64,000 nt of DNA from Pontiellaceae bacterium B12227 (GCA_029432775.1 JAROAZ010000024.1:1-64000); one strand, 5' to 3'. Shown: positions 24,108 to 32,885, numbered from the stretch's first letter. Made by a program: numbers and translations. The notes: a model not told the origin generated them from the letters alone.

Positions 24108-24818
24108 TCAGTCGAGTTCGAGGATCTCGATGTTGCGGAACTGGCAGGGGTGGCTTTCGGCCTGCAGGGAAATATGCCCTTCAACCATCGGCGTGCCGTC
24201 CATGAAGCGGGGGTTGGAATATTCCATGACGAGCTCTCCATTGATCCAGTGCTGAATTTTTCCGTCCTGAACCACGGCTTCGGCTTTGACCCATTCGTCG
24301 AGGGGCAGGGAGGGAATGGTGCTCTTGATGGATTTGGCCATGTCGGGCTGATCTTTATAAGCGACCATGCATCCGGGCGTGAAGAGCGAGCCGGTGGTGC
24401 GGTTGACGCCCAGCAACTGGAATTCGGCGGAGTTCGGGAATTTCTGATCCACCTCCATGGCGGTGGGCGGTGGGCAGTGCAGCATGATGCCGCTGTTGGC
24501 AAAGGCCCATTTCGGGGCGCCCGTAACCTGCTCGCCGACGAAGCGGTATTCGCAGCGGAAGCGATAGTTCTTATAGGACTTCGCGGTGTGGATATGGCCG
24601 AATTCATCTTTGAATGTTTCTTTGTCGAAGTCGGCGTAGGAAACGGTCAGGTTGCCGTCTTCAGCACGAAAGAGGTTCCACGGGTTTTCGCCGGCCGGAG
24701 CACCTTTGGTTTTTACAATCCAGCCATCGAGATCTTTGCCGTTAAAGAGCGGTTTCCAATCGTTGGAAAAGGCCGAGGTGGCGATGGCGATGGCGGCGAG
24801 GGTGATGAATCGTTTCAT
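24108..24818 (-). CDS. DUF1080 (3-keto-disaccharide hydrolase) family protein
   Basis: Exported concanavalin-like protein of 236 residues. DUF1080 members bind or hydrolyse 3-keto-glycosides made by partner oxidoreductases. The start is the ATG at 24818, with CAGGAG seven bases before it; codons further upstream belong to a class B repeat. After a short signal, the mature start WKPLFNGKDLDGW is the family hallmark, followed by GHIHTAKSYKNYRFRCEYRF and an N-S-G-I-M-L-H segment. A palindrome at the signal/mature junction encodes S-N-D-W-K. It lies downstream of the oxidoreductase and isomerase genes, supporting a joint sugar pathway. Confidence 0.9.
   Translation of the reverse strand: MKRFITLAAIAIATSAFSNDWKPLFNGKDLDGWIVKTKGAPAGENPWNLFRAEDGNLTVSYADFDKETFKDEFGHIHTAKSYKNYRFRCEYRFVGEQVTGAPKWAFANSGIMLHCPPPTAMEVDQKFPNSAEFQLLGVNRTTGSLFTPGCMVAYKDQPDMAKSIKSTIPSLPLDEWVKAEAVVQDGKIQHWINGELVMEYSNPRFMDGTPMVEGHISLQAESHPCQFRNIEILELD
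24754..24768. repeat. Palindrome copy inside the DUF1080 gene (TTCCAATCGTTGGAA)
   Basis: Strict copy. On the minus strand it reads S-N-D-W-K at the start of the mature protein. Confidence 0.8.
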
Positions 24819-24838
24819 AATATTCTCCTGTTTTTTTA

Positions 24839-24903
24839 CCTCGCAGAGGCGCAGAGAGCGGGGAAGGATTGATTCCCTTTGCGCGCTCCGCGTCTTTGCG
24901 AGG
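24839..24903. repeat. Class B repeat, inverted pair
   Basis: CCTCGCAGAGGCGCAGAGAG ... CGCTCCGCGTCTTTGCGAGG. The arms can pair around a 24-base centre. It sits between the oxidoreductase and DUF1080 genes. Confidence 0.85.
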
Positions 24904-24916
24904 AACTTCTTTTTAG

Positions 24917-26254
24917 TTAACCGTTGAGTACCCAACCGTCGCGGTATTTCTTTTTCATGCTTTGCGCTTCGTTCGCCGCGGCATCGTTGGTGACGGTGCC
25001 GGTTTTGGCATCGTAAATCAGTTCCTTGCCGGCCTGATGCGCCACAAGACCAAGCATGAGGGTTTCAATCATTCTGCCGGCATAGTCGAAGTCGCAATCG
25101 GTTTTCAGGTTGCCTTTGCAGGCGGTGAACCACTGCTGCATAAACCCGCCGATCGGGGGCCGGGCTTTATGCGGCGGTGTGTAGTATTCCATGCTGGTAT
25201 CTTTGCCCAGCGGGACGAGGATGCGGTTGTTGAAGTCCGCAATGAGCACGCCTTTGCTTCCCTTGAACATGGCCCCGTGCCCGATCTTGTTCAGGTCGAT
25301 CGCGTTATTCGGCGACTTGGGCCGCGGTCCGCCCTGGTACCACGCGAGGCGGATCTGGTCGCGCCAGTGGTTGGCCGGTATGGTGAAGATGGCGGTGAGC
25401 TCTGAGGGGCAGACGTCGGGGTTGAAGGCGTCGCCGAAGCCCTTGATCTTGGTGGGGCGGTCGGCATCGATGGCATTCCAGGCCAGGTCCATCGTGTGAC
25501 TGCCCATATCGCCGACCTGCCAGCTTCCGAAATCATCATACATATTCCACTTCAGGCAGCCGCGGCCGGGGCGCAGGTCGAAATATTCGGGATTGTAGGG
25601 GTGCATGGGAGCGGGGCCGATCCACTGTTCCCAGTCGATGGTTTCCGGGGCTGGACCGGCGGCCGGCAGATAGGAGGTGATGTCGTGCGTCCGGCTGCCC
25701 CAGGTGTGGACATCTTTCAGTTCGCCGATGGCTCCGCCTTTAATCATTTCGGCCACGCGGTCGAAGTTCGATCCGGCATGGCGCTGGGTGCCGTGCTGGG
25801 TTGCGAGTTTGTTTTTATTTTTCAGGTAAACATCGCGTACCGCCCGTGCTTCATAGACACATTCGCCGAGCGGCTTTTCGCAGTAGACATGCAGGCCGCG
25901 GTTCATGGCCCAGATCGAAATGAAGGCATGGTGATGGTCCGGGGTGCAGATGACGACGGCATCGAGATCTTTCTGCTCAAGGCATTTGCGCCAGTCGGTA
26001 TAGGTTTTGGCGTTAGGAAATTCCTTTACCGCATTGGCCATGTTTTCGGCGTGTACATCGCAGAGTGCCACGATGTTCTGGGTTTTGAGATCGTGGTGAT
26101 GCTGGCGCCCGCGCCCGTATGCCCCGATCAGGGCGATGTTGAGTTTTCCGGCGGCGCCTTTGCCGGCCAGGGTGCCGGAGGGCAGCAGGGTCAGGCCTGC
26201 ACCGGTTGCGATGGAGGAGGCCAGAAAGGTTCTTCGTTTGGTATCTGCGGTCAT
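24917..26254 (-). CDS. Gfo/Idh/MocA family oxidoreductase, Tat-exported
   Basis: NAD(P)-dependent sugar or polyol dehydrogenase of 445 residues. The N-terminus carries a twin-arginine signal (KRRTFLASSIATGAGLTLLP). The Rossmann fold starts KLNIALIGAYGRGRQ (38-51), and the conserved EKP triad with the catalytic-site lysine is at 126-128 (YCEKPLG). The C-terminal half matches the GFO_IDH_MocA C-domain in length. Export with a pre-bound cofactor is typical of PVC members. It lies between the isomerase gene and the DUF1080 gene on one strand, so oxidation and 3-keto-sugar hydrolysis may be coupled in the periplasm. Confidence 0.92.
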   Translation of the reverse strand: MTADTKRRTFLASSIATGAGLTLLPSGTLAGKGAAGKLNIALIGAYGRGRQHHHDLKTQNIVALCDVHAENMANAVKEFPNAKTYTDWRKCLEQKDLDAVVICTPDHHHAFISIWAMNRGLHVYCEKPLGECVYEARAVRDVYLKNKNKLATQHGTQRHAGSNFDRVAEMIKGGAIGELKDVHTWGSRTHDITSYLPAAGPAPETIDWEQWIGPAPMHPYNPEYFDLRPGRGCLKWNMYDDFGSWQVGDMGSHTMDLAWNAIDADRPTKIKGFGDAFNPDVCPSELTAIFTIPANHWRDQIRLAWYQGGPRPKSPNNAIDLNKIGHGAMFKGSKGVLIADFNNRILVPLGKDTSMEYYTPPHKARPPIGGFMQQWFTACKGNLKTDCDFDYAGRMIETLMLGLVAHQAGKELIYDAKTGTVTNDAAANEAQSMKKKYRDGWVLNG

Positions 26255-26273
26255 ATTTCCCTCGGTTGTTATT

Positions 26274-26337
26274 CCTCGCAGAGGCGCGGAGGCCGCAGAG
26301 CATGTGTCTGGTTGCGTACTCTCCGTCTCTGCGAGGG
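26274..26337. repeat. Class B repeat, inverted pair
   Basis: CCTCGCAGAGGCGCGGAGG ... ACTCTCCGTCTCTGCGAGGG, between the isomerase and oxidoreductase genes. Confidence 0.85.
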
Positions 26338-26348
26338 ATTTATTCTCT

Positions 26349-27284
26349 TTAGATTTTGAAATTGTCTACTTCGCGGTAGGCCTGAATCAGGCGCTGTTCG
26401 CCTTCGGCACCGGGCAGGCTGTTGCCGTGCTCCATGCCGACAATGCCTTTGTAGCCCTTGTCGTAAAGGTGTTTGAATACGTTTTTATAATTGATTTCGC
26501 CGGTCGTGGGTTCCTTGCGGCCGGGGACATCGCCGACCTGAATGTAGGCAGTCTCGTCCCACGCGCGGTCGATGTTGTTGATCAGATTGCCGATTTCGAT
26601 CTGCTGATGATAGAGGTCGTTCAGGATTTTGCAGGACGGGCTGCTGACTGCTTTGCAGATAGCGTATGCCTGCGGAACCGTTTTCAGGAAGACGCCGGGG
26701 TGGTTCATATAGTTCAGCGGCTCCATTACCATCACGAGTCCGTGTGGTTCCATGAGTTCGCTGCAATACTTCAGGTTGTCGACCACGTTGGCAAACTGGT
26801 AGTCATAGTCGAGGTTCGGGTTGTGGGCGCCCAGCACAATGGTGGTCCATTTGGCATTGACCCGTTTGGAGGTTTCGATGGCTTTTTCGCAATCTTTCTT
26901 CAGCGATTCGCGGACGGCTTTTTTATCCGCTCGTTTCGCACCGTCGGGAATGTTCGAGTTAAGACGCTTGGTGTTCATGCCGAAGCCGGTAACAAATACG
27001 CCCATGGTCATGCCGAGCGCGGCCAGTTTGTCGCCGATCTTCTGCTGGAGCTCGACCGGTTTTTTCATCATGCCGTTGTCTTCAATCCCGCGGAAGCCGT
27101 GGTCATACATAAACTGAATCTGGTCGAGAGGGTCTTTTCCGGCGCTGTTGGTGAAGTGGCGGAAGCCGGGGGCATAGTTCAGATTGAAGGGTTGCGAGGT
27201 TGATTGCGCGGCTCCGGCCGAAACGACCGAGGCGCCTGCAGCGGCAACCGTTGCGGAAGTGGCTGCAAATGTTCTTCGATTCAT
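26349..27284 (-). CDS. Exported sugar phosphate isomerase/epimerase-like TIM barrel
   Basis: 311 residues of the xylose-isomerase-like (AP endonuclease 2) superfamily, resembling hydroxypyruvate isomerases. The start is the ATG at 27284, with GGAG five bases upstream, and opens with a Tat signal (MNRRTFAATSATVAAAGAS). Barrel strands and metal-site segments are visible: FRGIEDNGM, TTIVLGAHNP, GLVMVMEPLNY (Glu), KILNDLYHQQIEIG (Asp/His/Glu) and GIVGMEHGN near the end. It is upstream-most in the minus-strand set with the Gfo/Idh/MocA and DUF1080 genes. The substrate is unknown. Confidence 0.88.
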   Translation of the reverse strand: MNRRTFAATSATVAAAGASVVSAGAAQSTSQPFNLNYAPGFRHFTNSAGKDPLDQIQFMYDHGFRGIEDNGMMKKPVELQQKIGDKLAALGMTMGVFVTGFGMNTKRLNSNIPDGAKRADKKAVRESLKKDCEKAIETSKRVNAKWTTIVLGAHNPNLDYDYQFANVVDNLKYCSELMEPHGLVMVMEPLNYMNHPGVFLKTVPQAYAICKAVSSPSCKILNDLYHQQIEIGNLINNIDRAWDETAYIQVGDVPGRKEPTTGEINYKNVFKHLYDKGYKGIVGMEHGNSLPGAEGEQRLIQAYREVDNFKI

Positions 27285-27373
27285 GGGTTCTCCACCTGCG
27301 GGGTTAATATTTGTCATCCGTCTAGAATAGACAGCCCCCGGTGTGAAAAATGGACACCTGAGCGGGTTTTAGT

Positions 27374-27388
27374 TTCCAGTGTCTGGAA
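27374..27388. repeat. Palindrome copy TTCCAGTGTCTGGAA
   Basis: Strict intergenic copy, first of a tandem pair two bases apart. Confidence 0.78.
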
Positions 27389-27390
27389 AT

Positions 27391-27405
27391 TTCCAATGAC
27401 TGGAG
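27391..27405. repeat. Palindrome copy, one mismatch (TTCCAATGACTGGAG)
   Basis: Second member of the tandem pair, between the isomerase leader and the PEP-CTERM terminator. Confidence 0.65.
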
Positions 27406-27465
27406 GGAAAGCTCCGGAGCCCTGCCCGGATTTTACTGCGCGGTGCTGCTTTCGTGAAGAACCAA

Positions 27466-27495
27466 AAAAACCACCCCGTATGGTTGGGGTGGTTT
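27466..27495 (-). terminator. Intrinsic terminator of the PEP-CTERM gene
   Basis: Stem AAAACCACCCC / GGGGTGGTTTT. The U run is formed on the minus strand by the complementary A tract at 27464-27470. Confidence 0.88.
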
Positions 27496-27521
27496 TCCAT
27501 GTTGTTTTTTCTGAATGTTGG

Positions 27522-28223
27522 TCAGCAAACCCGTAAGCGTCTCATAAAGAGCCCGATGCAACCGGCCAATCCTATGAAAGCAATGGTGCTGGGTTCCGGG
27601 ATGGCGACGATGCTGCCGGAGGAAGGCGGGCCACCATCAGAAGCATAGGCAACCTGTCCAAGGCCGTTTACGGTATCCCACGAATCCAGCAGTGCCGGCG
27701 AAAGGCCGAGAGCGTTGTTGTAGTCCTGGATCACAAACTCCCACACTTCGCCAGCCTGAAAGATATTGTCCGCAACTATGCTTTCATAAACGAGCGGGGT
27801 GTTCAGGCCAACGGAATCAATGTTGAATGCCAGCGTATATCCAGCAGAAGGATTGGGTATGCGGGGAGCGGGAGTTATGTCTTCCACTTCACCATCCATA
27901 TTGGAGAGCGTTGTTTGGGGATCGGCCACATAGACCAGCTGCTCCAGATCCCGACCTGTCAGGTTGGTGATCCGGATCTGAACGGCACTGGAAAAGTCTG
28001 AAATCCAATTCTCTGGACAGGGTATCGTTCCTTCCCACGAAACTTCCTCGACTAAAATCGACTCGTCCACAGGGAATCCTGATCCGATTTCGTCAGCCCA
28101 ACCATTATAGTTCAGAGCATCCTGAGTAGGCAGGTCTCGTGCGTCAATCTTTACGGGTGCTGCTAATGCAGACAAAGCTCCGATTGCCATCATGGCGATC
28201 AGAAACAGACTGATTCGTTTCAT
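27522..28223 (-). CDS. PEP-CTERM sorted exported protein
   Basis: 233 residues. A Sec signal (ISLFLIAMMAIGALSALAA) precedes a beta-rich body of unknown function. The end is a canonical PEP-CTERM tail: IPEPSTIAFIGLAGCIGLFMRRLRVC gives the PEP motif, a transmembrane helix and an arginine cluster for exosortase processing. (Only its short elements are diagnostic: PEP, the helix and RRLR.) AAAGGAG precedes the ATG, and a terminator follows the stop. It implies that the genome encodes an exosortase, which is not in this window. Confidence 0.9.
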   Translation of the reverse strand: MKRISLFLIAMMAIGALSALAAPVKIDARDLPTQDALNYNGWADEIGSGFPVDESILVEEVSWEGTIPCPENWISDFSSAVQIRITNLTGRDLEQLVYVADPQTTLSNMDGEVEDITPAPRIPNPSAGYTLAFNIDSVGLNTPLVYESIVADNIFQAGEVWEFVIQDYNNALGLSPALLDSWDTVNGLGQVAYASDGGPPSSGSIVAIPEPSTIAFIGLAGCIGLFMRRLRVC

Positions 28224-28348
28224 TTTTGATCTCCTTTATTTGCTGTTTTTTATTCCGGATCTGTCCGGAACAAAAAAAGCGTACGCCTTGTGGGTGTATT
28301 GGGGCGATGGCCAAAATATTCGAAAAGGAGCCAATTCTTTCGATGGCG

Positions 28349-29191
28349 TCAGTTTTTGGAGGCTTCTGCCTGCTCCATGGCGCGGCGAAGGTTGCGGAGG
28401 GTGGAAAAGCCGCAGCGGCGGGCAATTTCGGAACGGGGAAGGTTGGTGGTTTCCATGAGCTCGCGGGCATTGGCCAGGCGCAGGGTTCTTACCTGTTCGT
28501 GAAACGTAATTCCGGCGTTTTCGCGAAAGAGGCTGGAAAGGTAGCAGGCACTGATGCCGACTGCATCGGCGACGGTAGCGAGAGAGAGTGTGTGATCGTG
28601 ATAGTGCTCATGGATGTGCTTCATGGCGTGCACGACGGCGGGGTGTTTCTTTCCGGGTGATTCCGGAGCACCGGAGCTGTTATTGTTCGCCACCTGCTGC
28701 CGGTCGGATTCCAGTTTGTGTTTCAGAATGCTGTTTTCGATGGCCAGTTCCATTTCCCGGAGCGTGCCTTGCACGGCACTTTTAATGAGGGAAAGGTGCA
28801 TGGGGTCGAGTTGGGGAAGGAGAACTTTACCGAAACCAAGCAGGTGGTGGTCGTTGCAGATGCTGCCGACGAGTACCGTATATTTTTCGGGGCATTGCCA
28901 TTGGTCGATGGAAGGGGAGTGGTTGGCCAGTCCAAAGTGGTTAATCCATTGCTGCCGGCATTCTTTACCCGCAGGGCAGGAGATGGACTTGCACCGCGGG
29001 TGCAATTGGGGTTCGAGGACACAATCGCCGGTGCTGTCCTGCCGTCGGGGAAAATCGAATACCATGGTTTCGCCTGTGCATTGCGTAAACCAGCTGCTGA
29101 GCTCATCAACAAGGCATTTTGATTCACAGGTCCCGTTGGGCAAGGCCTCTTCCGGCGGCAGCATATTGTTGAATTGGAACCCTGTCCGCAT
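28349..29191 (-). CDS. AraC family transcriptional regulator with Cys-rich sensor
   Basis: 280 residues from the ATG at 29191, which has AGGAGG at good spacing; the longer frame to 29242 lacks a site. The N-terminal ~160 residues contain spaced cysteines (HPRCKSISCPAGKECRQQW, QWQCPEK) and a GFGKVLLPQLDP segment reminiscent of PocR-like sensory domains. Residues ~175-275 are a double helix-turn-helix AraC domain (LSLATVADAVGISACYLSSL, LPRSEIARRCGFSTLRNLRR). The ligand and target are unknown. It is divergent from accB with a 260-base gap, and could instead act on the upstream minus-strand sugar genes. Confidence 0.88.
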   Translation of the reverse strand: MRTGFQFNNMLPPEEALPNGTCESKCLVDELSSWFTQCTGETMVFDFPRRQDSTGDCVLEPQLHPRCKSISCPAGKECRQQWINHFGLANHSPSIDQWQCPEKYTVLVGSICNDHHLLGFGKVLLPQLDPMHLSLIKSAVQGTLREMELAIENSILKHKLESDRQQVANNNSSGAPESPGKKHPAVVHAMKHIHEHYHDHTLSLATVADAVGISACYLSSLFRENAGITFHEQVRTLRLANARELMETTNLPRSEIARRCGFSTLRNLRRAMEQAEASKN

Positions 29192-29451
29192 TGCACCCTC
29201 CTTGCTGTTGCTTTTAGTATCACGAAATTCCTGACTGAACAATTACAAATATGTTGTTTCGAGATGTGGGAAACGCTGGCTTGGTGTGTGTGGGCAGATG
29301 TTCATTTCCAAGTGCGTCCTGTTGGACGAAGGGCTGTGTAAGATCGGATTTCGTGCTTTTCACTACGTTTCGATTAGGGCTAGGCAATGGCTGTGAAATA
29401 TTGTTTAGTTTCCGGAGATCACAGATTTGTTCTAATCAGGAGAGGGTTATT

Positions 29452-29922
29452 ATGGAAATCAAAGATATTAAACGCATCGCAGAACTGATGAAGGCGAACG
29501 ACCTGACAGAGTTTGCTTTGGTAAATGACAATTTTGAACTGGCCATCAAGCGTGGCAGCGACGAGCCCCAGGTGGTCTATGCCGCTCCGGCCGCCGCTGC
29601 ACCTGTTGCTGCTCCCGCCGCTGCCCCCGCCGCTGGTGCACCTGCTGCCGCCCCGGCAGAAGCTGCCGATGAAAATGCCGGCCTGATTGAGATCCCTTCT
29701 CCAATCGTTGGAACGTTCTACCGCAAGCCGGCCCCGGACGCGGATAACTTTGCCGAAGTTGGAATGGAAGTTTCTGAAGACACCGTGGTTTGTATTGTGG
29801 AAGCCATGAAAGTGATGAATGAAATCAAGGCGGATGTAAAAGGGGTCATCAAAAAGATCCTCGTCGATGAAGCGTCGCCGGTCCAGTACGGGCAGCCGCT
29901 CTTCCTCGTTGAACCGAAATAA
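29452..29922 (+). CDS. accB: Acetyl-CoA carboxylase biotin carboxyl carrier protein
   Basis: Carrier subunit of acetyl-CoA carboxylase in the first step of fatty acid synthesis. 156 residues from the ATG at 29452 (CAGGAGAGG upstream); the reading frame open from 29251 is not needed. The N-terminal helix (MEIKDIKRIAELMKANDLTE) binds biotin carboxylase. An Ala-Pro-rich linker at 43-75 is typical. The C-terminal biotinyl domain has the EAMKVMNEI motif, with the biotinylated lysine at residue 120. accC follows 11 bases later. Confidence 0.97.
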   Translation: MEIKDIKRIAELMKANDLTEFALVNDNFELAIKRGSDEPQVVYAAPAAAAPVAAPAAAPAAGAPAAAPAEAADENAGLIEIPSPIVGTFYRKPAPDADNFAEVGMEVSEDTVVCIVEAMKVMNEIKADVKGVIKKILVDEASPVQYGQPLFLVEPK

Positions 29923-29933
29923 GGGGATTGCCC

Positions 29934-31295
29934 ATGTTTAAAAAGGTCTTGATTGCCAATCGCGGCGAAATTGCCCTGCGCATTATTCGCGCGTGCAAAG
30001 AGCTCGGCGTACTTTCGGTTGCGGTTTATTCCGAAGCCGATGCGGATTCCCTGCATGTTCAGATGGCCGACGAAGCCATCTGCATCGGTCCCGCACCCGC
30101 CACAGACAGTTATCTTAAAATCACCAACATCATCAGTGCCGCGGAAGTGGCCGATGTGGATGCCATTCACCCGGGCTACGGTTTTCTTGCGGAAAACGCG
30201 CACTTTGCGGAAATCTGCGCCAACTGCAACATTACCTTTATCGGTCCGTCCCCCGACTGTATTCGGAATATGGGTGATAAAGCCATTGCCCGCGACACCA
30301 TGAAGGCGGCCGGTGTGCCGATCACGCCCGGCTCGGACGGGATTCTTGCGACATCAGACGAAGCATTGAAACTTGCCCAGGAAATGGGCTATCCGGTTCT
30401 GATGAAAGCCGTTGCCGGCGGCGGCGGTAAAGGCATGCGAGTGGCCCGCAACGATGTTTCGCTGGTGCAGGGCTTTATGGCTGCTGCGGCCGAAGGCGAA
30501 GCTTCGTTCGGCAATCCTGATCTGTTCATGGAAAAATACATCGAGTCCGCCCGTCACGTTGAGGTGCAGATTATTGGCGATAAGCATGGCAATGTGTGCC
30601 ACGTGGGTGAGCGCGACTGCTCGATTCAGCGCCGTCACCAGAAACTGGTGGAAGAGGCTCCGTGCCCGACGCTGACCGATGAAGAGCGCAAGGCGCTCGG
30701 CGATGCCGCAGTGAAGGCCGGTAAAGCGGTCAACTATGACAGCGCCGGTACCCTCGAATTTCTCTATGACGAAACGGCAAAACAGTTCTATTTCATGGAA
30801 ATGAATACCCGTATTCAGGTGGAGCACACGGTTTCTGAAGAAGTTTCCGGCATTGACCTGATGAAGGAACAGATCCGCGTTGCGGCCGGTGAAAAACTGT
30901 CTTTCACACAGGACGAAATGGAAATATACGGCCACGCCATTGAATATCGTGTGAACGCGGAAGATCCGTATAACAATTTCACTCCTTCGCCGGGTCCGGT
31001 TGAAGCGGTGCATTTTCCGGGTGGCCCCGGGGTCCGGATCGATTCGCATGTGTATTCGGGCTACACCATTTCGCCCTACTACGACAGCATGATCGGAAAA
31101 ATTATTGTGCATGGAAAAGACCGCGATGAGGCAATCCAGCGGATGCGCCGCGCGCTGGAAGAATTCACCATTAACGGTCCGCACACGTCGGTTCCGCTGG
31201 GTGAAGCGCTGATGATGGATAAAGCATTTATCGACGGAACGTATAACACCGCTTATCTCGAAAAATTCATGCACGAGGTATTTCTTAATTCGTAA
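29934..31295 (+). CDS. accC: Acetyl-CoA carboxylase, biotin carboxylase subunit
   Basis: ATP-grasp enzyme that carboxylates the biotin on AccB. 453 residues from the ATG at 29934 (AAGGGG upstream), opening MFKKVLIANRGEIALRIIRA as expected. Visible motifs are the glycine-rich ATP loop KAVAGGGGKGMRVA, VEVQIIGDKHGN, ERDCSIQRRHQKLVEEAP (with the catalytic residues) and EMNTRIQVEHTVSE. Length is normal. It is co-transcribed with accB and probably with the Asp23/AmaP pair, whose first gene starts 20 bases later. Confidence 0.97.
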   Translation: MFKKVLIANRGEIALRIIRACKELGVLSVAVYSEADADSLHVQMADEAICIGPAPATDSYLKITNIISAAEVADVDAIHPGYGFLAENAHFAEICANCNITFIGPSPDCIRNMGDKAIARDTMKAAGVPITPGSDGILATSDEALKLAQEMGYPVLMKAVAGGGGKGMRVARNDVSLVQGFMAAAAEGEASFGNPDLFMEKYIESARHVEVQIIGDKHGNVCHVGERDCSIQRRHQKLVEEAPCPTLTDEERKALGDAAVKAGKAVNYDSAGTLEFLYDETAKQFYFMEMNTRIQVEHTVSEEVSGIDLMKEQIRVAAGEKLSFTQDEMEIYGHAIEYRVNAEDPYNNFTPSPGPVEAVHFPGGPGVRIDSHVYSGYTISPYYDSMIGKIIVHGKDRDEAIQRMRRALEEFTINGPHTSVPLGEALMMDKAFIDGTYNTAYLEKFMHEVFLNS

Positions 31296-31315
31296 TTGGC
31301 GCTGAGGATAAGGCT

Positions 31316-31744
31316 ATGGAAAATCAAACGGGTAACGCAGTGGTAGATACGCAGGAATTAGTGGTTTCCCCGGAAACTTCCGGTTCTGAATACGGACAGA
31401 TCAGCATCAATAACAACGTGGTGGCCATCATTGCGCACGAAACGGCCAAAAAGGTGCCGGGCGTGGTTGAGCTGCAAGGTACGTTGGCGGATGGGATTGC
31501 CGGAATCATTGGTAAAAAAGCCAAAGATAAAGGAATCCGTATCGAAATGGAAAACGAAGAGCTGCTGACCATCGACCTGACGGTTGTGCTCGAGTTCGGT
31601 GTGAGGATTCCTGATATCTGTGTGCAGCTTCAGGCCGCAGTGAAAGAAGCTGTTGAGGATATGACCGGGCAGAAGGTTTTTGCGGTCAATGTTGTTGTGC
31701 AGGGTATCCGCAGCCAGGAAGAAAAAAAGGCGATTGAGGCATAA
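31316..31744 (+). CDS. Asp23/Gls24 family envelope stress protein
   Basis: 142 residues with the Asp23 domain (PF03780). The core starts GQISINNNVVAIIAHETAKKVPGV, followed by GIRIEMENEELLTIDLTVVLEFG and a C-terminal VKEAVEDMTGQKVFAVNVVVQGI helix-strand. The ~26-residue N-terminus is low complexity. In Firmicutes, Asp23 is tethered to the membrane by AmaP. Here an AmaP-like gene follows three bases later, so the pair is conserved although this organism is probably diderm. The exact role is unknown. Confidence 0.9.
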   Translation: MENQTGNAVVDTQELVVSPETSGSEYGQISINNNVVAIIAHETAKKVPGVVELQGTLADGIAGIIGKKAKDKGIRIEMENEELLTIDLTVVLEFGVRIPDICVQLQAAVKEAVEDMTGQKVFAVNVVVQGIRSQEEKKAIEA

Positions 31745-31747
31745 TCC

Positions 31748-32293
31748 ATGAAAGCGCGCTCCGGTTTAGGTAGCTTAATAACAAACACCGTTCTCATCGT
31801 GATCGGTGGCGGACTGATTTACGGAAACTTGTTTAACCGTGAATTGGGAACCAGAATCTCGGAGTGGATATCGACTCCCGTGGGAGGGCTGATTCTAGGC
31901 GGTGTGATGATTGCATCGGTCGTGCTCGGTTGGTTGACGCGCTTTTTCGTTAAAAAGGAAAAGTTCATCGATTTCCAGTCTGAAGATGGAAGTGTGGGCA
32001 TCAGCACCAAAGCCATTAAGGATTTCATTGAACGCGTCGGCAAGGAATTCACGGCGGTTAAGAGCATTGATAGTCAGCTGATCCACAACAAGGGCAATGT
32101 GGACATTGCGATCTCTGTTAAGCTGCTTTCCGGAAATAAAATTCCTGAACTGATTCAGATGCTTCAGCAGCGGGTGCGTGAAAGCGTGCGCGAATCGCTT
32201 GGTATTGACGGCATTGGAACCATTACCGTGAAGGTGGCTGAAATAATCGGCGAGCCGGCCAGGCATGTGGAAGATGACCTGGTGGACAGTTAG
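31748..32293 (+). CDS. AmaP-like Asp23 membrane anchor
   Basis: 181 residues with two N-terminal transmembrane helices (about 12-27 and 45-66) separated by a short loop, then a basic KKEKF and a cytoplasmic domain. The C-terminal ~100 residues have the same helix-strand pattern as Asp23 domains (GNVDIAISVKLLSGNKIPEL ... GTITVKVAEI). Partner of the preceding Asp23 protein, judging by adjacency and family knowledge. Confidence 0.82.
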   Translation: MKARSGLGSLITNTVLIVIGGGLIYGNLFNRELGTRISEWISTPVGGLILGGVMIASVVLGWLTRFFVKKEKFIDFQSEDGSVGISTKAIKDFIERVGKEFTAVKSIDSQLIHNKGNVDIAISVKLLSGNKIPELIQMLQQRVRESVRESLGIDGIGTITVKVAEIIGEPARHVEDDLVDS

Positions 32294-32316
32294 CGGACCT
32301 TCTGGATTTTAATCTT

Positions 32317-32883
32317 ATGGATCTTCAGCAAATACAGGCGGAAGCACGCATTGTTTCCGATCAGGTTTTCAATGAATTGGCCCCGGCGGTGGAAGAAATT
32401 TCCCAGTCGATTGCCGACTGCCTGAAAGCCGGCGGTAAAGTGATGATGTGCGGCAACGGCGGCAGCGCGTCCGATGCGCAGCATTTTGCCGGAGAACTGG
32501 TGAATCGGTTTCTGATGAACCGGAAGCCCTATGCCGGGCTGGCATTGAATACCGATGCCGCCGTAATGACCTCCATCAGTAACGATTTTTCCTACGATGA
32601 AATCTATTCCAAGCAGGTTGAGGGACTCGGACGTGCAGGCGATATCCTGGTCGGTTTCTCAACGTCCGGAAATTCCGGAAATATCCTGCGGGCTTTTGAT
32701 GCCGCTAAAGAGATCGGCATTAAAACCGTGGCTTTCACCGGTGGAACCGGCGGAAAAATGCTCGGTCTGACCGACTACATCCTGCTGGTTTCCAGCTCTT
32801 CGCACACCCCGCGTATTCAGGAGGGGCATGAATTGATGATGCACCTGATTTGCGAACGCGTGGAAGAGCTTATGGAAGGGTAG
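32317..32883 (+). CDS. gmhA: Phosphoheptose isomerase (SIS domain)
   Basis: Converts sedoheptulose-7-phosphate to D-glycero-manno-heptose-7-phosphate, the first step of ADP-heptose synthesis for LPS. 188 residues, the normal GmhA length. The SIS signature MCGNGGSASDAQHFAGEL (about 44-62), NDFSYDEIYSKQVEG, GFSTSGNSGNI and the C-terminal HELMMHLICERVEE helix are family-typical. Its presence supports an LPS-bearing outer membrane. The lipoprotein gene starts two bases after the stop. Confidence 0.93.
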   Translation: MDLQQIQAEARIVSDQVFNELAPAVEEISQSIADCLKAGGKVMMCGNGGSASDAQHFAGELVNRFLMNRKPYAGLALNTDAAVMTSISNDFSYDEIYSKQVEGLGRAGDILVGFSTSGNSGNILRAFDAAKEIGIKTVAFTGGTGGKMLGLTDYILLVSSSSHTPRIQEGHELMMHLICERVEELMEG

Positions 32884-32885
32884 TG

